Source: Polychytrium aggregatum (Eukaryota; Chytridiomycota; Chytridiomycetes; Polychytriales). From it: a DNA stretch of 45,808 bases. Below the pieces are notes generated by a model. That model saw only the letters and a program-made list of their open reading frames with translations. It was not told where the DNA came from and made no database searches. Shown here in pieces: positions 11,558-28,531 of the stretch. Position 1 is the first letter of the stretch, and each line of letters starts with the position of its first letter. The stretch spans positions 1-45,808 of the forward strand of contig NW_026516429.1 in NCBI RefSeq assembly GCF_025602895.1, read 5' to 3'. Both the position numbers and the translations under genes were made by a program.

Positions 11558-13407
11558 ATGACCGACCAGATTGCACCCGATGTTGGCTACGATAGCCAGG
11601 AAGAGGAAGCTGAGGCTGTTGAGGTCGTCGTGCATGGCTGATCTTCCCCCTTTCCACTCGACTGCTGTCTCTCTGGATGGTTCAACGACAGTTTTCTCTC
11701 CCACATCTTGATTTACATAAATTACATCCACTTATCCAACACCGTCGCTCATTCCTGTGTACTCCTGACGTCGGATTGCATTGATGATGCCTCGTGCGAT
11801 TAGATTCCGGTAAGTCGTCTTGAGTGTGCGCAACCCGAGCGATCCTCTGCCGAGACGCTGTCGGCTCCGGCTGCTGATACAAACCGGTACAGGATTTCAT
11901 GGAAATAGAGAAGCTCCAGGATGTAGGCATTGGGATGGCCGACATCTCCAAGCTCAAGGCAAATGGCATCGCATCCATCCGCGCTGTACAAATGACGACC
12001 ATGGTGAGCATGCTGCCCCTCGCTCCTCGCCTCTCGTCCTTCGACCCTCGCACTCAACAGCGGTGACTCGTTCGTTGACTCATATTGCAAGCGACTGGCT
12101 CACCGTCTGCTGCCTTCTGTTGTGGATGCATAGCGCAACCTGTGCAAGGTCAAGGGCATGTCCGAAGCCAAGGTCGAAAAAATCAAGGAGGCCGCGAATA
12201 AGTTGGTGCCGTGTGGCTTCATTACAGGCGTAGAGTTTGCCGAGAAGCGTCGCCACGTCATCCGAATATCGACTGGAAGCAAGGAGCTTGACAAGCTGCT
12301 CGGCGGCGGGGTTCAAAGCATGTCCATCACAGAAGCCTTTGGCGAGTTCCGCACAGGCAAGACTCAGCTTTCACACACAATGTACGCCAGCCGAGCATGG
12401 CAGTAGTCCGCCTGGGTCTGTACTTGCCCGCTCTCACTCTGTTCAATCCGATCCCGCACATCCAGATCTGTGGTGGCCCAGCTCCCGGTCGCTATGGGGG
12501 GAGGTAACGGCAAGGTATTTCTTGACATGACCGCTCGGATGGTGGGCACGATCAAATCAAGCATGTAGCCCCTTCCCTTGCTGATGCGCTCTGCCTGGAC
12601 ACCGTCGCCAAAAGGTCGCTTTCATCGATACCGAGGGCACCTTCCGTCCGGATCGTATCAAGGCCATTGCAGCCCGATTCCAGGTCGACGGCGACACGGC
12701 TCTCGACAACATCAGCTATGCACGCGCATACAACAGCGAACAGCAGCTGGATCTCCTTCTCGAGATCGCCGGGAGGATGGCTGACGAGCGCAGTTATAGG
12801 CTCCTGGTCATCGACTCCATCATCGCCCTCTTCCGGACCGACTACAGTGGGAGAGGAGAGCTGGCCGAGCGCCAGCAGAAGCTAAACGGCATGCTCTCCG
12901 TCCTTATGAAGATTGCAGAACAGTTCAATATCGCCGTCTGGATCACAAACCAGGTGGGCGGCCGAGAGAGAGAGCGCCCGACGGCCGAGCTTCGACTTTT
13001 GTGGTTGTTACGGCTGCATATTGCCATTCTTCTGCGACCCGGTCTGGTGCTTCGTTGTTCTCACCAGTCCGCTCTGGTGGGCCTCCCCAATTCCCACAGA
13101 TGTGCTCGGATCCTGGTGCCGGAATGACTTTCATGGCCGACCCAAAGAAGCCCATTGGCGGCCATGTTCTGGCCCATGCCTCCACCACCCGCCTGTATCT
13201 TCGAAAGGGTCGAGGAGAGAGTCGCATCTGCAAGATCTACGACTCGCCCGACGTGCCCGAGGCCGAGGCAGGTGAGCAGCAGCCGAGGGTTTGGTGTGCC
13301 TCTGGCGTTTGGGCCCATGCGGAAGCAGTCCTATCGTTGTTTTGATCCGCAAATCCTGTTCAGTGTACCAGATCTCGGAGGGTGGCATTATCGACTGCAA
13401 GGAGTGA
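11558..13407 (+). CDS. DMC1: Meiotic strand-exchange recombinase DMC1
   Basis: Seven exons: 11558-11623, 11893-12003, 12134-12381, 12466-12514, 12615-12953, 13100-13271, 13364-13407; 342 aa (human DMC1 has 340). An acidic N-terminus is followed by the helix-hairpin-helix region ([20 protein letters not shown]) and the RecA-type core: Walker A GEFRTGKT at 129-136, Walker B LLVIDS at 221-226, ATP-cap region [22 protein letters not shown]1-specific stretches rather than RAD51 ones decide the call: [21 protein letters not shown] and [13 protein letters not shown]. Exon 4 is only 49 nt and supplies AQLP...MGGGNGK between Walker A and [13 protein letters not shown]1 forms filaments on ssDNA and pairs homologues in meiosis, so a sexual cycle is implied. 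Intron 1 has an atypical donor (GTCGTC). A dispersed repeat starts 100 bp downstream. Confidence 0.93.
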
Positions 13408-13506
13408 ATCAGGAGGGTGCCCGTACCGTTGGACGATGCAATTTGTCCAAATCAATTATGCACTGTGCAGTCAGAGCCCATGCGTCATCCAAATCAACAA
13501 AGATAT

Positions 13507-13784
13507 AGCGTACCCATTTGGAACGGGACACCTGTTTGAGTCAGAGCTGTCGTTGATTTCTGGTCCTGAATACACACTCGCCCATCTCTACCATGACCAA
13601 ACGGTGTGCCCACGGCGCCTAGAGGCCAAGCAACTCGAGAAGACCGAGTGCCTTGATATCGCGATATCATTGAGCTATCCAGAGGATCGAGTACATCCAC
13701 CACATTCCCACATCAAGTGCATTCACCACATTCCCACATCACGACATCAATGCCAGTCGATCGTCACCACGGGAGATCGACCGA
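13507..13784 (+). repeat. Dispersed repeat, copy A (inverted relative to copy B at 32220-32574)
   Basis: About 278 bp almost identical to the reverse complement of 32220-32574. It starts agcgtacccatttgg, contains the perfect palindrome GATATCGCGATATC (13655-13668), then a 26-bp minisatellite (core ccaccacattcccacat) with two units here, and ends gggagatcgaccga. Outside the minisatellite I count about three substitutions in the first 180 bp. No terminal inverted repeat or target-site duplication is obvious. It lies between the 3' ends of DMC1 (+) and the K+ channel gene (-). The type of element is unknown. Confidence 0.9.
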
Positions 13785-14165
13785 GTGTGTTCAAGACGAT
13801 TCTCCCAAACCAACCAAAGCAAAGAGATTGCCAGCCAGGACCAGAAACAATCGCATGCCCTGTCCACAGCAGCGTGGAGGTGATCAACAGGCTTCGGGCT
13901 TCTGATGCCAGGGAAACGGAATACCGCCACATAACTTTCTGGTTTGACTGTATTCATTAACGAATAGAGAGAGAGGAGAGGCAATGCTGATCTCGTCACT
14001 CACGACACCGACCGGGATGATAGCAAAAGCGTAGACTGGGAATACAGGCGAGAGCCTAAACACGGGCACGATAAAAGAAGAAGAATAATCGGAAGCAAAA
14101 TATGACGCCGAGCGCCGTCGATACATTCAGGAAGGAGTGCAAGAGCGCACTGTTGCAAGATGCTG

Positions 14166-16404
14166 TCACTCAATCTGAGACAGGAGCTGCAGAATTTTGC
14201 GGAACTGCTCGTCGCTCTTGACCTTGACCCGAACCGATACCTGTGACAGGTCGAGCTCGTCTCGCTTGATTTCCACGAGCTGGACCTGGCTCGGTGTCGA
14301 AGATCGATGCAGCTCGTCCAGAAGCGAGCTGTAGTCGACCGAAGGCTCCTTGCGGTTTCGCATAATGCTGACAATGTCTCGGCCGACAGCAGCGACCTGC
14401 GGTCCATCTTGGGGAGAGTCGGGATATTCAACCTCCAAACCGCGCTCTCTAGACTTGCTTCTGCCGCGAGCGTCCCTTTGCACTCCAGCTTGGAGCGCTT
14501 GCTGGCGTTTCTGGCGGCGCTTGATGGCATTTTCGTGCTGCGTAACGACATTGGAGTAGTGCATGGTGATGATCGTCAAGGGATAGGCCATCACAAACAG
14601 CGCCACAACCATGGTGGCAACGCTCACGAAGCGGCCGGCGAGGGTGCGAGGGACGACATCACCGTATCTATTGCGCGGTCGGAGCAGCAGGATTGACGAT
14701 AAAGAGAATGTGAGTCCCGAATCTGAGTAAAGCAGCTCGGCGAGCGATGAGGAAGACCTACCCCTTGAATGTTCGAATGTATGGTTCGCAGACAGTACAA
14801 GCGGATCCAGGCAGCAGACGGTGTCAGTATTTGCCATGGGGGGTATCCGAGATCGCCGCCGCCAAGAGTAGATGCTATGCTCGTCGTCGAGATGCTCACC
14901 ACAGTGGTCAAAGTGACAATGATCTGCCAAAAGGCATCTGGAATCGACTGGAAGGGCGAGAGCGACTTGTCGTCATAATAGTACCATTTCTGAAGAGTGC
15001 CGAACGGAGGCATGTGAGCACGACGGCGGTCCAGTCCAGCATCATAGGCAGAGGGTGTTGCTTTCGAGGATGTGATACTGTGACTTTGGTCTGATCTCGG
15101 CACTCACCCCGTTCTCATAGTATTCGTTCGTCTGCTCTGCATAGTAGAGGAGTGTTCCAAAGAACGTCACCAGCAACGGCAGCGTGATCAAAAGAGCCAC
15201 AATGCCTGGAGCGGAAGAGTTGTTCCAACCAGTCAGTCGAGCACACATCAAAAGGTATTTGGAATGGCGCCCGCCTCTGAGTATTGGGATATTGCGGCGA
15301 CATTTGACGGAACCTACCGTTGGAGGATGCCTGAAGAGCCTTGACGAGCAGCAACAGCTACAAGAATACACACGTAGCAATTAGGGCCAGTGGAAGGCAG
15401 ATGCACCAGCGAGGCACCAATGAGGCACCAGCGAGGCGCCAGTGGGGCACCAGTGAGCAATATGGTGCGTTTCAGGCTCAAGAGTGCCTGGATTGAAGGC
15501 CACAGAGAGCAAACAGCTGACCAAGTTCAGCAATGGTGAGGCGAGGCATACCTCATCGGATCGCTCAAACAGCTTCAGGAGGCGGAAAACGCGGAATACA
15601 CGCAGGATACGCAGGGCAGCGAGCCCGCTGATGGCGGTGGTTCCGTCAATGAGGCTCTGTCCAGAACCGAGGCATATGAGCACCTCGATGTAGAAGGGGA
15701 TCGTGGCAGACAGATCAATGTAGGTCATGAAGTGGTTCAGGCTCGACCAGGAGGGGGCGACATAGAATTCCAGGGCGATTTCCATGGAAAAGACGAGGAC
15801 GCAAAAAACGTTGACAAGGAAGATGGCCAGCTTGTACTGGGCATATTGGGCCTCGGTTCCGAGGACGAGGATGACGATGGAGAGCAGAAGGACGATTGTG
15901 AAGAACCATCGCAGGGCCGTTCCAGGCAGATTCTGCGGCTGGTTGTTGACAATGATCCGGAGCTGCTTCTTCCAGCGCGGGTTGTTGTTAAGATGGATGA
16001 TGTTATTCTCTTTGTCGAGGTCGTCTCCCTCGGCGAGGAGTTCGGGCGTGATGCTGCCGAACGGGTCGCTGATGGCGCTGAGGAAGCTCTCCGATGATTT
16101 GGAGCTGTTGTGGACAGACAGGGAGGGTAAAGACGCAGTCTCAGCAGGAGGACAGAGAAGGAGCCACACAGCCCATTTGCAGCAGAAGAGGCGCACTGGT
16201 CTCTCGGATGTTGGTGTGGCACCTTTTCATATTGCCAAGAAGCGGGGTTGACTCGTCGAGCTCGCCGTCGCCAGAGGGGTCAGGGTGCAAGCCGAGGTTG
16301 GACGAGGTGGGGTCATAAGAGGCATCAAGGTGCTCGGAGGGGTGGAGCTGCTCGTCCACAGCCTCGCTGACGACAATCTCAATTGCGGCTCCGGCTGCGG
16401 CCAT
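14166..16404 (-). CDS. Voltage-gated potassium channel, six-transmembrane Kv type
   Basis: Exons on the minus strand: 16404-16223, 16104-15552, 15357-15318, 15205-15108, 14989-14900, 14763-14762 (2 nt), 14667-14166; 488 aa. S1 about 125-143, S2 154-175, S3 185-207. S4 about 221-242 has Arg/Lys every third residue (LRILRVFRVFRLLKLFER). S5 lies about 258-282. The pore helix SIPDAFWQIIVTLTTV leads to the filter GYGD at 322-325. S6 has YPLT where Shaker channels have PVP. No T1 domain is visible in the 120-residue N-terminus; the C-terminus is charged. The family conducts K+ across the plasma membrane on depolarisation. The filter glycine codon (GGA) is complete only if GG comes from a 2-nt exon; without it the frame breaks. 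Confidence 0.85.
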
Positions 16405-16722
16405 GAGGTGAGGGGAATATGGAAGTGGATGAAAATATCGAAGGTGGAGGGAGACGAGGGGCAGATTGAGTTTGGGTTGAAGGCGAAGCAGCAACGGAGG
16501 CGGTGCACCCACAGCGGCCCATTGCACGGGTGCAGCCGGCTCCATCCCGTTCGAGCCAGGCTGTCATTCCACCACAGCCGCCACGCCAAACTGCCAAGCC
16601 ACCAACAGCCAAGCCACCGATCCGGTCCGATTGCGAGACGCTGTGGGTGGCTCGGTCGGCGCTGCGACGATCGACTCTGATCTCAGCTGGATGGCCTCGA
16701 GGGTGACTGCACCGATGGTGTT

Positions 16723-16884
16723 GTGGATGTGGATGTGGATGTGGATGTGGATGTGGATGTGGATGTGGATGTGGATGTGGATGTGGATGTGGATGTGGAT
16801 GTGGATGTGGATGTGGATGTGGATGTGGATGTGGATGTGGATGTGGATGTGGATGTGGATGTGGATGTGGATGTGGATGTGGAT
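16723..16884 (+). repeat. Hexanucleotide array (GTGGAT)27
   Basis: Exactly 162 bp of perfect GTGGAT units by my count, 319 bp upstream of the K+ channel start codon. The same motif in the other orientation forms an eight-copy array at about 34190-34244. Confidence 0.95.
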
Positions 16885-17666
16885 GAGCACATCGGACGGG
16901 GTCGGCGGCTGCTTCCCACGGGTCTCGGTTCCGGGTGCGGTCGCTACCCGACAATACCGGTACCTGTGATCGCTGGCCAGCAAGGATCTTGGATGGCTGA
17001 GCCGACAGCGGGTGCAGTTGCAAGGATCGAGAGTCTGGAAGGTCAGATCTGGACTTGGCTGAGTCATTCTGTGGACCAACCGATGACGTTGGATCAGTGA
17101 GGGTCGATCGGTCATCCAGCAAGTCTAGTGGTGAATCAAAGAGCGAGTTCGGTTGTGACTCAGTCAGTGAGTCAGACAGCAAATGTCGCTCGACGGAGGA
17201 GATGACTGATGGCGGCGATCAGGAACCGTATCCATCACAATCACCGTTACTGTCTTGATCAGAGCACTCTGGTGTCCGCACGACTTCACTTTCTCTGCCC
17301 ATGATCCACTCACCTGCCAATGATCCACTCACCTGCTCATGCTCCACTCACCTCTCCGTGGTCCACCCACCCAACAGCCAACAGCCATCATCCGGCAATC
17401 AGCCACCTGGATCGGCAGTTCAAGTCACCGTCGAGATATCGTGGTGGGGATTGGCCGTGTCGACAAAGCCTTGGCGGCGGATGGTAGCTGGCATCTGGCA
17501 CGCCGCCCTGTTGTCGTCGGAAATGTGCAGATGCGTGGCCGCATGAAGAGCACGACGGCAAATGAGAACACAGGCGCCTCGGTTGGCTGCGACAAAGCAA
17601 GTCGGGTGGTGCGGTGCCTCGGGCGTCTCGAGGTGTCTCGGACGTGCTTTGAGGATCGAGGTGATG

Positions 17667-17750
17667 GTGAGAGTGCCTGGTGGAGAGGTGAGAGTGCCTG
17701 GTGGATTGGTGAGAGTGCCTGGTGGAGAGGTGAGAGTGCCTGGTGGAGAG
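17667..17750 (+). repeat. 21-bp minisatellite, four units
   Basis: Four consecutive 21-bp units beginning gtgagagtgcctggtgga; unit 2 ends ttg where the others end gag. Confidence 0.9.
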
Positions 17751-18703
17751 AGACACGAGTGCCGATGCAATCCTTGCGGCAGCGACCATCGCACCGACAC
17801 ATCCCACCGGACACATCTCGCTCACACAACTGCCACCGAACACCGCATCCACCATTGTTCGTCCAGCATCGTTCTCATCCAACATCACCTCACCACAAAG
17901 TCCATCTATCGATCAGGCCATCATCAATGAGCGACCCATCCACTTCTGCTGACCTCCTTCCACTTCTGCTGGCCTCCTTCCACTTTTGCTGGCTCCCCTT
18001 CCACCCTCTATCCTCCACCCCAGCAATCATCCTCATTCCACCCCCAACCTCGATCCTCCACCCCAGCAACCACCCCAGCAACCACGCCGCTCCACCCCAG
18101 CACCTCCATCTCCGTATCTCCGCCTCCACCTCCATCTTCACACCCTCATTCGTTCTTCCGGCCGTTCACATGCTTCCAGCCAGTCGCCCGCAAGCCGCCA
18201 TCGCTCTCCCACAAACAAGAGCTCCCTGGCTGGCTGGCTGGCTGGCGGGCTGGCTGGCGGCGGTGGCGCAGCACCGGCCTCGGCTTTCCCACGCACCCTG
18301 GCCGGCTTCCCAGCACGGCGCTTCGGCTGCCCGGCAATGCACGGTGATAAACCGCGATGCGCCTCCATGCATTTGACCTTGCCAGAACCGATCATGGATT
18401 GCACTGCGGCCCGGTAACTGGGTGTACATCACAAAGCATCCATACCACAACCACAACCTGGGTGGCGTTTGGGACGACGAGATGTCGGTGATGCCGATGA
18501 TGCCGATGATGCCGGAGATATGCCCACACGGATGCTGGCGGAGTGGCTTGCGTGCGCACCCCGAAGATTCCCGACAATCGCCAGAGCGACCCTGGGACCC
18601 GAGAACACCCCGAGGACACCTCGAGGATACTCCGCGCGCAAACGCCGTTGGGGATCAAGTCGATCCCGGCGGGAGGCAGTCCGAGCACCTCGGCAAGACC
18701 GGG

Positions 18704-18710
18704 TATAAAT
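18704..18710 (+). promoter_or_regulatory. TATA box upstream of the long low-complexity gene
   Basis: TATAAAT, preceded by CGGG, followed after about 30 bp by a C/T-rich leader. It is the best promoter candidate for the gene whose first convincing coding exon begins at 19305. Confidence 0.5.
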
Positions 18711-19013
18711 GGTGCTTGACCGGCGGGCAGCGATCGCTCGCCCTCCTCCCGCTCCCCTCTTGCAGCCTCCTCGCCTCAGACAGCAGCCATCTCGCTTTCC
18801 ACCCAGTTGCATCTTGCTTTCCACACTTGTTTGCTCCTCTGAATTGCTGGCTCTCTGAATCGCCTTGTCCAGCACCCACCAAGACCACTCAAATTGCACC
18901 TTTGATCTCGGTGACCGCCACAAGCCACCGGCAGCCAAGGTAACAGTCCATGGAAACCCGTGAACACTCGCATCGCACCTTCTGCTTGTACAATGGCTGC
19001 CATTCGGCCCCAC

Positions 19014-19071
19014 ACCATCGCACCCATCGCACCCATCGCACCCATCGCACCCATCGCACCCATCGCACATC
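19014..19071 (+). repeat. 9-bp tandem repeat (cacccatcg)
   Basis: Six copies of a 9-bp unit upstream of the ATG at 19305. It lies in the 5' leader, possibly in a leader intron (a GTAACA donor-like site follows CCAAG near 18939). If translated in the frame of the gene it would read API repeated. Confidence 0.85.
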
Positions 19072-19304
19072 ACGTTCGTGCACCTATGCTCCGCAAACTT
19101 GGTAGCCACACAGCCTCCCGCCATTCCCGTCACTCTCATCACCCTCACATTGATCCGATCGCGCCTCGCCACTCCAATCACTCCGACGGCCACTCGTCGA
19201 AACAGACTGCTTCTTGTCCGAATCACTGTCGCTTCTCCTCCTCCTCTGACATCCCTGCACCTCCCAGCATCTCAGCGCCTTCTTGCATCTCAGCGTCGCC
19301 ATCG

Positions 19305-27417
<8,113 letters not shown>

Positions 27418-28531
27418 AGCGCCCCTCGTGCATCTGTTTCATCGCTATTTTCGCTGATTTCGCTGTTTTCGTTGTACCCTGCTGTTCCTCTGCTTTGCCT
27501 TCTCTCCACTGTTTCCTCCTTTGCCCTGCACTCCCTCCAGTGTTCCATCGCCTGTTTCCGAATACATCGCATCCGTTTCGCTCTGCGTTGCCTGGCCCTC
27601 CTGTCGGCCCTGGCGCGTCGCGCACTCCCTGGCGTCGGAGCCGAATCGCCGTGTCGCCGACGCGGTGGCGCGACGCGCTGCGGCTGCTGGCCAGCCACGC
27701 TCTGGCCCTCGCCTGTCGCGTCGCCCTCCCTTTTCCATCCACATTTTTTTGCCTGCCGCCATTGCGTCGTTGGTCTGCGAGCGGAACTGCTGCCGACACA
27801 ACTCATCTTGCTACCGACGCAACCCATCTGGCCTTCTTCCCCTCGCCGCCAAAGGACCTGCGGGGCACAAATAGACCACGAACGAGACCGAAGCACACCT
27901 GCAATTCATCCGCAATCCATCTGAGACTCCCTTTTGCTGCCGGCAAGTATCGTCTGCATGTCTGCATGACTGCATCCTCTGACACCGATGGTCCATGGAC
28001 GACGCAGGATGCTGTTGCCTGGACCAGGGTGATTCTCGTCGCCTTGCGGATCGCCATGCAAATCATCATCTGGGTCGCTTCCATATCGCCATCCATATCG
28101 CCGCAGCGCTCTGAGCAGAACTATCCTCCGTCTCCCCACCATCGCGCTCTCCACCCGCTCACCGCTCCCGCGCGCTCTCTCTGCCTGTGCAGTCATCTGC
28201 TCGTCGGCTCCTGCCGCATATCTTCCATAGGACTCTCGCTGGCACATATCCAACCATCCCGAGCTCCTCCTGGGTCGCTCCTGCCGCATCGGTCACCATC
28301 GGAGAATCCTCTGAGTTGGACCTCCGACTCCCATCTGCCTCAGCCCGGCCCGGCTCGGTCCAACTTGTGCCCTCGCCATTCTCCCGGGCATCCTGACGCA
28401 TCAGCCTCTGTGCGGTCGGCTCTGTTCTGCCTCGTCCCTCGGGCTTATCGGGCTGACCTTGGCCACTTTCGCCGCCTCACTCTCCCGCGGTGTCGACGGT
28501 GCTTGTCGGTCTTTCCCCTCTCTTAATCGGA
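27418..28531. other. Intergenic, pyrimidine-rich promoter region of the MBP1-like gene
   Basis: About 1.1 kb, strongly C/T-rich on the plus strand, with no gene I can support. Long open frames here have no recognisable content. Confidence 0.5.

Larger units (their letters stand above)
16405..18703. other. Large intergenic region with tandem repeats
   Basis: About 2.3 kb between the divergent K+ channel gene and the long low-complexity gene. It holds a 27-copy hexanucleotide array and a 21-bp minisatellite (listed separately), a GGCTGGCT run near 18229-18262 and much Ser/Pro/His-coding-like C-rich sequence. Overlapping open frames in all directions look like composition effects. Confidence 0.5.

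Noticed and set aside
14665..14900. Reading straight through or with one intron between the K+ channel pore helix and filter exons
   Set aside because: Readthrough inserts dozens of residues inside the selectivity filter, and a single GT-AG intron gives a frameshift with an early TGA.
16379..17182. Open frames coding poly His-Pro, poly Ser-Thr, poly Asp-Val and poly Met-Trp across the hexamer array
   Set aside because: The (GTGGAT)27 array is open in all six frames by nature; the flanks show no splice or homology support.
18429..19226. Minus-strand open frame of 265 codons with Asp-Gly-Cys repeats
   Set aside because: It reads the 9-bp leader array in antisense and crosses the TATA box and leader of the long gene; no recognisable motif.
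27495..28526. Plus-strand open frame of 343 codons before the MBP1-like gene
   Set aside because: It has low-complexity Ser/Pro/Arg content and no motif, other frames are open too, and it ends a few bases before the MBP1-like start codon.
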